Origin: Croceicoccus sp. | Lineage (GTDB): Bacteria > Pseudomonadota > Alphaproteobacteria > Sphingomonadales > Sphingomonadaceae | DNA: 8,322 bases | Assembly: GCA_029936705.1 (NCBI GenBank) | Contig: JAPYSD010000126.1 | Span: 1-8,322 of the forward strand | Reading direction: 5' to 3' | Part shown: positions 1 to 5,994 of the stretch, in pieces | Numbering within the stretch: position 1 is the stretch's first letter | Layout: each line of letters opens with the position of its first letter | Position numbers and translations under genes: made by a program | The notes under the pieces: generated by a model | Seen by the model: only the letters and a program-made list of their open reading frames with translations | Databases searched by the model: none | What the model was told of the DNA's origin: nothing

Positions 1-1
1 G

Positions 2-493
2 GGCGAGCCGATGCGCGGCAAGCCGGTGAGCGAGCTGTCGGTCGGCCAGATGCTGGACGGGCTGTTCGCGATCACGCGCGATTTCGACATGAAGACGCAG
101 CCGCACCTGCTGCTGCTGCAAAAGACCATGGTGATGGTCGAGGGGATCGCGACGCAGCTGTATCCCGGCATCAACCTGTGGGACGTGGCCGCGCCGTTCG
201 TGCGCGAATGGATCCGCGACGAGCTGGGGCCCGAGGCGGCGATTGCCGAGCGTATCCGCACCGATACCCAGACCCTGCTGCGCATACCCGCGCTGATCCG
301 CCGGCTGGAAGAGCAATATCCGCCCCGCGGCGGCGCCCCCGAACCGCCGCCGCTGGCCGATGTCGAGCTGATCTGGGAACGCCGCGCCCGCCGCAAGGCG
401 CAGCGCGAGGGGTCGGTGCTGCCCTATCTGCTGAGCGCGGTGATCGGCGGCGGCGCGGTCTATGGCGCGCTGATGCTAGGCTGGATCGGATAG
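2..493 (+). CDS. ubiB: UbiB family protein, C-terminal part (5' end outside window)
   Basis: This is the last 163 codons of a gene whose start lies left of the window; the frame is open from base 2, so the first visible ATG at 11 is probably internal. UbiB proteins are membrane-associated atypical kinase/ATPase-like (ABC1/ADCK) proteins needed for ubiquinone biosynthesis; the older name '2-polyprenylphenol 6-hydroxylase' is historical. What shows the family is the stretch encoded at about 107-226: a Leu-rich helix running into KTMVMVEGIATQLYP, then NLWDVAAPFVREWI, which matches the conserved C-terminal helical part of UbiB. A basic segment (RRARRKAQR) precedes one hydrophobic, Gly-rich segment of about 24 residues at the very C-terminus, the expected membrane anchor. 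The catalytic kinase-like core is not in the window. The stop TAG at 491-493 overlaps the coaBC ribosome binding site, so the two genes are likely co-transcribed. The identity is fairly sure, but only a third of the protein is visible. Confidence 0.88.
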   Translation, partial: GEPMRGKPVSELSVGQMLDGLFAITRDFDMKTQPHLLLLQKTMVMVEGIATQLYPGINLWDVAAPFVREWIRDELGPEAAIAERIRTDTQTLLRIPALIRRLEEQYPPRGGAPEPPPLADVELIWERRARRKAQREGSVLPYLLSAVIGGGAVYGALMLGWIG

Positions 494-496
494 GAG
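491..496 (+). promoter_or_regulatory. Ribosome binding site of coaBC overlapping the ubiB stop codon
   Basis: TAGGAG is both the ubiB stop (TAG, 491-493) and a Shine-Dalgarno core (AGGAG), seven bases before the coaBC ATG at 504. This supports the chosen coaBC start and suggests translational coupling, since a ribosome terminating on ubiB sits over the initiation site of coaBC. Confidence 0.75.
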
Positions 497-503
497 TGCC
501 CGC

Positions 504-1769
504 ATGAACCCGCGCAGGATCCTGCTGATCGTCGGCGGCGGTATCGCGGCCTATAAAGCGTGCGAGCTGGTGCGGCTGATCCGCAAGGGCGGCGGCGAGG
601 TCACTTGCGTCGTGACCGAGGGCGGGCAGCATTTCGTCACCCCGATGACGCTGGCCGCGCTGTCGGAAAAGCCGGTCCATACCACGCTATGGGACCTGAA
701 GAACGAGGCCGAAATGGGCCATATCCAGTTGAGCCGCGAGGCGGATCTGGTCGTGGTCTGCCCGGCGACCGCGGACCTGATGGCGAAGATGGCGGCCGGG
801 ATCGCCGACGATCTGGCGACGACGCTGCTGCTTGCCACCAACAAGCCGGTGATGGCCGTGCCCGCGATGAACGTGCGCATGTGGGAGCATCCCGCCACCC
901 GCCGCAATGTCGCGCGGCTGCGCGATGACGGGGTGACCGTGCTCGAGCCTGACGAGGGGCCGATGGCATGCGGCGAATATGGCGCGGGCCGCCTGCCCGA
1001 GCCGGAAGCGATCTGGCAGGCGATCACGCGTTTTGGTTCAGCCGGTGGGCTGGCGGCGAACCCGCTGGCGGGGCAGCCCGATTTCGCGGGCGAGAACCAC
1101 CGCCCCCTGCATGGCCGCCACGTGCTGGTCACGGCAGGCCCCACGCACGAGCCGATCGACCCGGTGCGCTATATCGCCAATCGGTCCAGCGGAAAGCAGG
1201 GCTTTGCCATCGCGGCGGCGGCAGCGGCAGCGGGCGCGCAGGTGACGCTGATCGCGGGGCCGGTGCACCTTGAAACGCCGCCGGGCGTCGACCGGTTCGA
1301 CGTCGAATCGGCGGTCGAGATGCTGGACGCGGTCGAGTCGGCACTGCCCACCGATATTGCGATCATGGTGGCGGCGGTGGCCGACTGGCGCGCCGCGGAA
1401 TGCGCCGGGCAGAAGATCAAGAAGGACGGATCGGGCGAGGTGCCGCCCTTGTCGCTGGCGCTCAATCCCGACATCCTCGCCAGCGTGGCGGCATCGCCCG
1501 CGCGGCCCCGGCTGCTGATCGGCTTTGCGGCGGAAACCGACGATGTCGTCAGCCACGCCCAGGCCAAGCGCCTGCGCAAGGGCGCGGACTGGATCGTGGC
1601 CAATGACGTATCGGGCCCGCCCGGAAACAGCGTGATGGGCGGCGACGACAATGCCGTCCACCTCGTCACCCCGGACGGGGTGGAGGACTGGCCCGCCATG
1701 CCCAAGGACAGGGTCGCGGCCGCCTTGGTCGAGCGTATTGCCGCGCATTGCATGAAGGACGACGCATGA
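504..1769 (+). CDS. coaBC: Bifunctional phosphopantothenoylcysteine decarboxylase / phosphopantothenate-cysteine ligase (CoaBC)
   Basis: CoaBC carries out two consecutive steps of coenzyme A synthesis in the cytoplasm: CoaB joins 4'-phosphopantothenate to cysteine using CTP, and CoaC, an FMN enzyme, decarboxylates the product to 4'-phosphopantetheine. The 421-residue protein has both halves. The CoaC half (about 1-175) shows GGGIAAYK at 11-18, the catalytic His in MGHIQL (His73), the PAMN motif at 120-123 and the substrate-lid Cys in ACGEYGAGR (Cys156). The CoaB half (about 203-418) shows TAGPTHEPIDPVRYI followed by the Asn-containing ANRSSGK (Asn226), AAVADWR at 290-296, the KIKK lysine cluster at 304-307, GFAAET at 340-345 and a late NDVS at 367-370. 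All key residues I can check are present. The domains are joined by a Gly/Ala/Pro-rich linker at about 177-202. The length is slightly above the roughly 406 residues of the E. coli enzyme. The gene follows ubiB by 10 bases and overlaps dut, as in many Proteobacteria where coaBC and dut are adjacent. Confidence 0.97.
   Translation: MNPRRILLIVGGGIAAYKACELVRLIRKGGGEVTCVVTEGGQHFVTPMTLAALSEKPVHTTLWDLKNEAEMGHIQLSREADLVVVCPATADLMAKMAAGIADDLATTLLLATNKPVMAVPAMNVRMWEHPATRRNVARLRDDGVTVLEPDEGPMACGEYGAGRLPEPEAIWQAITRFGSAGGLAANPLAGQPDFAGENHRPLHGRHVLVTAGPTHEPIDPVRYIANRSSGKQGFAIAAAAAAAGAQVTLIAGPVHLETPPGVDRFDVESAVEMLDAVESALPTDIAIMVAAVADWRAAECAGQKIKKDGSGEVPPLSLALNPDILASVAASPARPRLLIGFAAETDDVVSHAQAKRLRKGADWIVANDVSGPPGNSVMGGDDNAVHLVTPDGVEDWPAMPKDRVAAALVERIAAHCMKDDA
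1755..1759 (+). promoter_or_regulatory. Ribosome binding site that fixes the dut start
   Basis: AAGGA lies six bases before the ATG at 1766, inside the last codons of coaBC. It favours that ATG over the in-frame TTG at 1748, which would add six residues and has no comparable purine run at the right distance. Confidence 0.7.
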
Positions 1770-2260
1770 CGAAGCCGCACGATCCCGTACCCGTTCCCGT
1801 CATGCGGCTGGAGGGGAACGATGATCTGCCGCTGCCCCGCTATGCCAGCGAGGGTGCGGCGGGGATGGACGTGGTTTCGGCCGAGGAATGGGTGATCGCG
1901 CCCGGCGATCGCGCGGCGGTGGCGACGGGCATCGCGGTCGCGATTCCCGAGGGGTTCGAGATCCAGATCCGCCCGCGGTCCGGCCTGGCGCTGAAGCACG
2001 GGATCACCGTGCCCAACACCCCGGGGACGATCGATTCGGATTATCGCGGCGAGCTGAAGGTGATTCTGATCAACCACGGGCAGGAGCCGTACAAGGTGCA
2101 GCGCGGCGACAGGATCGCGCAGGCGGTGCTGAGCCCCGTGGTGCGGGCAAGCTGGCTGAAGGTCGATCATCTGGACGAGACGAAGCGCGGAGCGGGCGGG
2201 TTCGGCTCGACCGGGTTCGGATCGGCGGAGGTAAGCCCGATCAAGGGCGGGGAAGAGTAG
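1766..2260 (+). CDS. dut: Deoxyuridine 5'-triphosphate nucleotidohydrolase (dUTPase)
   Basis: The enzyme hydrolyses dUTP to dUMP and pyrophosphate, which keeps uracil out of DNA and supplies dUMP for thymidylate synthesis. The homotrimeric dUTPase family is defined by five motifs, and all are visible in this 164-residue protein: motif I AAGMDVVS (31-38), motif II RSGLALKHGI (71-80), motif III NTPGTIDSDYRGEL (84-97) with the catalytic Asp90 and the uracil-stacking Tyr93, motif IV RGDRIAQAV (113-121), and the Gly-rich C-terminal motif V RGAGGFGSTG (141-150) that closes over the substrate. The family is usually about 150 residues, so this copy has a slightly longer N-terminus and an extra tail after motif V. 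The ATG at 1766 overlaps the coaBC stop as ATGA, with a good ribosome binding site just upstream, so translation is probably coupled to coaBC. It is the last gene of this rightward run. Confidence 0.97.
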   Translation: MTKPHDPVPVPVMRLEGNDDLPLPRYASEGAAGMDVVSAEEWVIAPGDRAAVATGIAVAIPEGFEIQIRPRSGLALKHGITVPNTPGTIDSDYRGELKVILINHGQEPYKVQRGDRIAQAVLSPVVRASWLKVDHLDETKRGAGGFGSTGFGSAEVSPIKGGEE

Positions 2261-2282
2261 AGACGGGAAATCGCCGAAGAAG

Positions 2283-2362
2283 GCCCGGCCGCCCCTTGAG
2301 AATTCATGTTGGCTGCGCCCTGTTCCTGGCGCTGGGACCAAACGGCCGGGCAGGTCAAGGGG
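2283..2362. repeat. Two interleaved inverted repeats (A-B ... A'-B')
   Basis: GCCCGGCCG (2283-2291) is the exact reverse complement of CGGCCGGGC (2343-2351), and the directly adjoining CCCCTTGA (2292-2299) is the exact reverse complement of TCAAGGGG (2355-2362). The order is A-B-A'-B', so the two helices are not nested; both together would need a pseudoknot topology, otherwise they are alternatives. Each arm is short and GC-rich, so chance is a real possibility. Location just after the dut stop is compatible with a role in the 3' end of the ubiB-coaBC-dut message. Confidence 0.35.
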
Positions 2363-2405
2363 ACGGCTGTGGCCTCACGATGGAGTCCGCCCCGGGGAAA
2401 CGCGC

Positions 2406-2433
2406 CGCGAGGATGCACGATAGCCTCCTCGCG
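2406..2433. terminator. Possible hairpin terminator in the convergent gap
   Basis: CGCGAGGA (2406-2413) and TCCTCGCG (2426-2433) are perfect 8-bp inverted arms around a 12-base loop. Position between convergent genes fits a bidirectional transcription end. There is no long T-run on either side (on the minus strand only a GTTTCC follows several bases later), so this would be an atypical or Rho-assisted terminator if it is one. Confidence 0.35.
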
Positions 2434-2441
2434 ATTCGCTT

Positions 2442-2472
2442 CAAGGAAAGGGCCCCGCGTGGCAGCTGGGCC
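2442..2472 (-). terminator. Weak candidate terminator after the DUF4136 gene
   Basis: Read on the minus strand, 9 bases after the lipoprotein gene's stop codon, GGCCC and GGGCC form a 5-bp GC stem with a 12-base loop (2451-2472), followed directly by CTTTCCTT. This is the layout of an intrinsic terminator, but the stem is short and the T tract is interrupted by two C residues. Confidence 0.3.
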
Positions 2473-2481
2473 GTGTCTGGA

Positions 2482-3174
2482 TCAGTTCAGGCGCTTGACG
2501 GTCTTGTCGCCGTCGTCGGGCGCGATCGAGATGCGCAGCGTCTCACCCGAATTGCCGGGGAAGTCGGTGAACATCGCGTCGACCAGGTTCGGCACCAGGT
2601 GCTGCAGACGGTTCGACGTCGACACTGCCTCGGCCTTGCCTTCGAACAGGCGTTCGCCGGTCACGCGGTTGTCGATCTTCATGTCGATGCCGCTGGTATA
2701 GACGGTATAGCTGCGCACTTCGGGGCCGCCGAAATAGGGGTCGTACCAGCCATAGCCCCAGCCGCCGCCGCGAAAGAAGCTGCGGCGCGGATAGAAGCCC
2801 GGGCCGTACCAGGGGCCCCACGGATCGGCGAAGCCGGTGCCGACCGTCCGCACCCTTTCGCGCCCGTTGTCGACGCCATAGTCGAAGCTGACGAGCAGGT
2901 CCGCCGAGTCGGCAGGCGCGGGCGCATAGCCAAGCTGCGCCATCTCCTGCTCGACATAGTCGGCATAGAGGTCGAACTCGAGCCCGCCCTGCATGGCCGG
3001 ATCCTCGGCCACGACGGCGAAGGTCTTACCCTGCGGCGCAGGCAGCTGCGTCTGGAAGCGCGAAACGTCAGCCTTGAACGGAGTCGCGCAGCCAGCCACG
3101 CCCGCGACCAGCAGGGGGGCTGCAAGTATCTTGGCCCAGAAGCCAAAGGAACGGGATTGCCGTGCGGAAGTCAT
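2482..3174 (-). CDS. DUF4136-type lipoprotein
   Basis: A 230-residue protein predicted to be a lipoprotein. The N-terminus has basic residues, a hydrophobic stretch and a lipobox VAGC at 26-29, so cleavage before Cys29 and lipid attachment are expected. The residue after it is Ala rather than Asp, which would suit transfer to the outer membrane if the E. coli sorting rule applies. The mature protein has the general pattern of DUF4136 proteins: an early F(KA)DVSRF...TFAVV stretch, a helix with YADYVEQEMAQLGY, then ADLLVSFDYGV (91-101), and a C-terminal part with GERLFEGKAEA and a helix near LVPNLVDAMFTDFP. Between the halves, residues about 115-151 are unusually rich in Gly, Trp, Tyr, Phe and Pro. 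The molecular function of the family is not known. The ATG at 3172-3174 is supported by GGAGAG seven bases upstream (3182-3187 on the minus strand). The gene stands alone with its own upstream region. The DUF4136 assignment is by recalled pattern, not by a search. Confidence 0.82.
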   Translation of the reverse strand: MTSARQSRSFGFWAKILAAPLLVAGVAGCATPFKADVSRFQTQLPAPQGKTFAVVAEDPAMQGGLEFDLYADYVEQEMAQLGYAPAPADSADLLVSFDYGVDNGRERVRTVGTGFADPWGPWYGPGFYPRRSFFRGGGWGYGWYDPYFGGPEVRSYTVYTSGIDMKIDNRVTGERLFEGKAEAVSTSNRLQHLVPNLVDAMFTDFPGNSGETLRISIAPDDGDKTVKRLN

Positions 3175-3213
3175 CGATCTGCTCTCCAGAAAAGCGTGTC
3201 GGCGCAGTATCGG

Positions 3214-3229
3214 TCGCGATTAGTCGCGA
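3214..3229. promoter_or_regulatory. TCGCGA-N4-TCGCGA dyad, candidate operator
   Basis: Two copies of TCGCGA (3214-3219, 3224-3229) lie exactly 10 bp apart, extended to GTCGCGA as a direct repeat. Because TCGCGA is its own reverse complement, the site reads as both a direct and an inverted repeat on one face of the helix. It lies about 40-55 bases upstream of the DUF4136 start codon, probably within the 5' leader if the promoter proposed at 3256-3289 is right. A repressor site or an RNA hairpin (6-bp stem, 4-base loop) are both possible. Confidence 0.4.
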
Positions 3230-3255
3230 AACAGAACGCCGCAAATTCTGCACAT

Positions 3256-3289
3256 TCTGTAGCGATTCGCCGCTGAACGAAACTTGAAC
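3256..3289 (-). promoter_or_regulatory. Candidate promoter of the DUF4136 gene with an 11-bp direct repeat
   Basis: On the minus strand GTTCA occurs twice, at 3285-3289 and 3274-3278, exactly 11 bp apart, and 12 bases after the second copy comes TACAGA (3256-3261), a plausible -10 element. No good -35 hexamer is present at the usual distance. Eleven-bp direct repeats replacing the -35 box just upstream of a -10 are the arrangement used by OmpR/PhoB-family response regulators, so an activator site is a reasonable guess. The regulator is not identified. Confidence 0.35.
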
Positions 3290-3331
3290 ATTACCGGACC
3301 AACGCGCGGCTAGCCGCCGGGTTTCATGGAC

Positions 3332-4348
3332 TTAGCGAAGTAACCCCAAGGCGTCATACGCGCCCGCCAGCGTCGGCGCCGCGACTTCGCGTGCGCGGGC
3401 GCCGCCGCGCGCCAGTATCGCGTCGATCTGTTCCTCGTCGTCCTTCAGCGCGTTGAAGCGTTCGGTGACGGGCCGCAGGTGCTCGACCAGCACTTCGCCC
3501 AGCGCCGGCTTGAACTTGCCGAAGCCTTCGCCGCCGAAATCGGACAGGACGGCGGCCACCGTGCTGTCGGTCAGCGACGCGTAGATCGCGACGAGGTTCT
3601 GCGCCTCGGGCCGGCCCTCCAGCCCGGCTGCCTCGGACGGCAGGGGCTCGGGGTCGGTCTTGGCCTTCTTCACCTTCTTCATCACCGTGTCGGGATCGTC
3701 TGACAGGTTGACCCGGCTCATGTCCGAAGGGTCGGACTTGCTCATCTTGGAGGTACCGTCGCGCAGGCTCATGATCCGGGCGGCGTCCGGCGGGATGATC
3801 GGTTCGGGCAGGGTGAAAAGCGGCGCATCCTCGCTGCAGAAGTCGTTATTGAATTTCTGCGCGATGTCGCGGGCCAGCTCCAGGTGCTGTTTCTGGTCCT
3901 CGCCCACGGGCACGTGGGTCGTCTGGTAGAGCAGGACGTCGGCGGCCTGGAGGACCGGATAGGTGAAGAGCGCGGCGCTGGCGCCTTCGCGGTTCTTGCC
4001 CGACTTGTCCTTGAACTGAGTCATGCGGTTCAGCCAGCCCATGCGCGCGGTGCCGTTCAGCAGCCATTGCAGCTCGGCATGCGCGGGGACCTGCGCCTGG
4101 TTGAATAGCACCGATTTCGCGCTGTCGATCCCGCACGCGGTCAGCGCGGCGGCCATGGTGCGGGTATTCGCCTTTAGCGCGGCCGGATCGTGCGGCATCG
4201 AGATCGCGTGCAGGTCGGCCAGGAAGAAGAAGCAGTCGTGCCCCGCCGCGGCAGCCTCGTCCTGCATACGCACCCAGTTGCGGATCGCGCCCAGGTAATT
4301 GCCGAGGTGAAGATTGCCGGTGGGCTGGATGCCCGAGACGATACGCAT
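3332..4348 (-). CDS. trpS: Tryptophanyl-tRNA synthetase
   Basis: This cytoplasmic class I aminoacyl-tRNA synthetase charges tRNA-Trp with tryptophan using ATP. The 338-residue length matches bacterial TrpS (about 330). The Rossmann-fold signatures are in place: GIQPTGNLHLGN at 6-17, whose HLGN is the HIGH-type motif, and KMSKS at 201-205. Between them are the tryptophan-pocket region ending in LQAADVLLYQ (about 133-142, with Asp137 as the likely indole-binding acid), the GEDQKQHLELARDIA segment (149-163) and MSLRDGTSKMSKSDPSD leading into the mobile loop. The C-terminal helical part carries the anticodon-recognition region. The ATG at 4346-4348 starts directly before the first beta strand and has AAAGG eight bases upstream (minus strand), so it is well supported. 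It lies 18 bases after murJ on the same strand and is probably the last gene of the secB-murJ-trpS run. Confidence 0.97.
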   Translation of the reverse strand: MRIVSGIQPTGNLHLGNYLGAIRNWVRMQDEAAAAGHDCFFFLADLHAISMPHDPAALKANTRTMAAALTACGIDSAKSVLFNQAQVPAHAELQWLLNGTARMGWLNRMTQFKDKSGKNREGASAALFTYPVLQAADVLLYQTTHVPVGEDQKQHLELARDIAQKFNNDFCSEDAPLFTLPEPIIPPDAARIMSLRDGTSKMSKSDPSDMSRVNLSDDPDTVMKKVKKAKTDPEPLPSEAAGLEGRPEAQNLVAIYASLTDSTVAAVLSDFGGEGFGKFKPALGEVLVEHLRPVTERFNALKDDEEQIDAILARGGARAREVAAPTLAGAYDALGLLR

Positions 4349-4366
4349 GAAAACTGCCTTTGCGCT

Positions 4367-5959
4367 TTATTCGGAAGGATCGACGGCCTTGGCCGGTCGC
4401 TTGCGCCGTAGCTGCGCGATCAGGTCCTTGTCGAGGGCGCCGATGACCCACGCGACCGCGAAGAAGGTGACGGCGCCCGCCCCGACCAGCCCGGCCAGCG
4501 ACCAGACCCGCTCCAGCACCGTGCCGGAATAGCGCGTCGCCATCAGCGGGACCAGGTACCACAGCACCGCGCCCATGACGGCGGCGGCGACGATCTGGCG
4601 GGCGATGCGGCCGCCCAGCTTGGCGGTGAACCGGAACCAGCCGCGCATCTGCAGCACGGTATAGAGCGTGAGCACGTTGAGCGTCGAGGTGATCGCGGTC
4701 GCCGCTGCCAGCCCGACGATGCCGTAGCGCGGCACGACATAGAAATTGATCGCGATATTCACGATCAGCGCGCCTGCCGCGATCCACACCGGCGTGCGCG
4801 TGTCGGACCGGCTGAAGAAGGCGGGCTGGAACACCTTGACCAGCACATAGGACGGCAGGCCCGCGACCAGCGCCATCACGATCTCGCCCATGATCAGCCC
4901 GTCGGTTTCCGTCATGCGGCCGCCGACGAAGAAGGCGGTGGTAAAGGCCGGCGCGCATATCGCCAGCGCGACCGCGGCGGGCAGGGTCAGCAATGTCGCC
5001 ATCTCAACCGCGTTCGACTGCAGGCGCTGCGCCTCGCGCGTGTCGCCGGTCTGGATGTGGCGCGCCAGCATCGGCAGGATCGCGGTGCCCAGCGCGATGC
5101 CGACGATGCCCAGCGGCATCTGGTTCAGCCGGTCGGCCAGCTTCAGCAGCGTCAGCGATCCCTGCGGCAGGCTGGTGGCGAAGAACGTGTCGACGAACTG
5201 GCTGATCTGGTAGATGCCCGCGCCGAAGGTGGCAGGCAGGATCAGCATGCCGAGCCGCTTCACCTCGGGCGTGAAGCGGGGGCGGGTGATCTTCAGCGTC
5301 ACGCCGGCCCTGCGCACGGCCCAGAACATGTAGGCCAGCTGCACCACGCCCGCGACCGGGACCGACAGCGCCAGGGCCGTCGCGATATCCGCCTCGCTGC
5401 CGCCGGTGTGGCTGATGTAGTAACCAGCGCCCAGGCCGCTGATCAGCACGATGTTGAGCAGCACCGGGACGAACGCGCCGGGCGCAAAGCGCGAGCGGGC
5501 GTTGAGCAGGCCCGAAAGCATCGCGACCAGGCTGACCAGCGCCAGATAGGGAAAGGTCACGCGGCTGAGCATGACCGACAGTTCGAACTTGCCGGGCACT
5601 TCCTGGTATTCGCGCGCCAGCAGCCACACGATGCCCGGCATCGCCAGCATGGCCAGCGCCGAAAAGCCCAGCAGCACCCAGACAAACACCGACAGCGTGT
5701 CGTTCGCGAACCGGTTGGCCGCCGTCTCGCCTTCCTCCGAATGGAGGCGGTGCGAGTACATCGGCACGAAGGCAACCGAGAACGCCCCTTCCGCAAACAG
5801 GCGCCGGAACGTGTTGGGCAAGATGAACGCCAGCTGGAACGCGTCCGCCGCCGCGCCCGCGCCAAGCACGCGGGCGAGCAGCATGTCACGCGCGAAACCG
5901 AACACGCGGCTCAGCGCGGTGAGCCCTCCGATCGTCCCGACATTGCGGACGAGGCTCAT
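4367..5959 (-). CDS. murJ: Lipid II flippase MurJ (MviN family)
   Basis: MurJ moves the peptidoglycan precursor lipid II from the inner to the outer face of the cytoplasmic membrane and belongs to the MOP exporter superfamily. The 530-residue protein is almost entirely hydrophobic segments, consistent with about 14 transmembrane helices. The N-terminus has SRVFGFARD (17-25), supplying Arg18 and Arg24, then ADAF (38-41) and FRRLFAEGAFSVAFVP (51-66), supplying Arg52 and Arg53; these correspond to the central-cavity arginines essential in E. coli MurJ. The conserved LADRLNQMPLGIVGIALGTAILP (about 274-296) carries the Asp-Arg pair (276-277) matching the E. coli Arg270 region. The last about 15 residues are a basic cytoplasmic tail (RRKRPAK). 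The chosen ATG at 5957-5959 gives the normal family N-terminus, but its ribosome binding site is weak: only AAAAGA is nearby. It lies 35 bases after secB, with trpS 18 bases downstream. Confidence 0.96.
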   Translation of the reverse strand: MSLVRNVGTIGGLTALSRVFGFARDMLLARVLGAGAAADAFQLAFILPNTFRRLFAEGAFSVAFVPMYSHRLHSEEGETAANRFANDTLSVFVWVLLGFSALAMLAMPGIVWLLAREYQEVPGKFELSVMLSRVTFPYLALVSLVAMLSGLLNARSRFAPGAFVPVLLNIVLISGLGAGYYISHTGGSEADIATALALSVPVAGVVQLAYMFWAVRRAGVTLKITRPRFTPEVKRLGMLILPATFGAGIYQISQFVDTFFATSLPQGSLTLLKLADRLNQMPLGIVGIALGTAILPMLARHIQTGDTREAQRLQSNAVEMATLLTLPAAVALAICAPAFTTAFFVGGRMTETDGLIMGEIVMALVAGLPSYVLVKVFQPAFFSRSDTRTPVWIAAGALIVNIAINFYVVPRYGIVGLAAATAITSTLNVLTLYTVLQMRGWFRFTAKLGGRIARQIVAAAVMGAVLWYLVPLMATRYSGTVLERVWSLAGLVGAGAVTFFAVAWVIGALDKDLIAQLRRKRPAKAVDPSE

Positions 5960-5994
5960 CTATGGGGTCTTTTCAGCTCTGCGCCGGACGGGGT

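Larger units (their letters stand above)
2261..2481. other. Convergent intergenic gap between dut and the DUF4136 gene
   Basis: These 221 bases separate two genes that face each other. I see no credible coding sequence: the open frames crossing it are continuations of frames lying under dut and the lipoprotein gene. It contains several inverted repeats, listed separately, which may contribute to transcription termination from both sides. No run of T residues of the classical length follows any of them, so factor-independent termination is not certain. Confidence 0.6.
3175..3331. promoter_or_regulatory. Upstream region of the DUF4136 gene, after trpS
   Basis: This 157-bp gap follows the trpS stop and precedes the lipoprotein gene, both on the minus strand. 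It is more AT-rich than its surroundings near 3220-3295 and dense in short repeats: TGAAC twice at 11-bp spacing, ATTCTG twice (3245-3250, 3254-3259), TCGCGA twice, and a perfect 12-bp palindrome GCGGCTAGCCGC (3306-3317) near the trpS 3' end. The repeats suggest that the lipoprotein gene has its own regulated promoter and is not simply read through from trpS. No clear terminator for trpS is visible. Confidence 0.55.

Noticed and set aside
1210..1245. GCG/GCA-rich run encoding consecutive alanines in CoaB, considered as a simple repeat
   Set aside because: An Ala-rich helix at this position is normal for CoaB (E. coli has a similar run), so it is not a repeat expansion.
1169..2341. Minus-strand open frame of 390 codons under coaBC and dut
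   Set aside because: It is antisense to two well-identified genes, has a low-complexity Arg/Ser/Pro/Ala composition and no ribosome binding site or motif.
2167..2418. Small minus-strand open frame (83 codons) in the dut downstream gap
   Set aside because: Half of it is antisense to dut, the composition is low-complexity Pro/Ser/Ala, and no ribosome binding site was seen.
1888..3276. Long plus-strand open frame (462 codons) crossing dut, the gap and the DUF4136 gene
   Set aside because: Its translation is Arg/Gly/Ala-rich without any recognisable domain, and it runs in another frame over dut and antisense to the lipoprotein gene, both of which have clear family motifs. It is a by-product of high GC content.
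3846..4958. Minus-strand open frame of 370 codons spanning the murJ-trpS junction
   Set aside because: It lies in a different frame on the same strand as murJ and trpS, with a strongly Arg/Gly/Ala-biased translation. Both real genes are intact, so there is no frameshift to explain.
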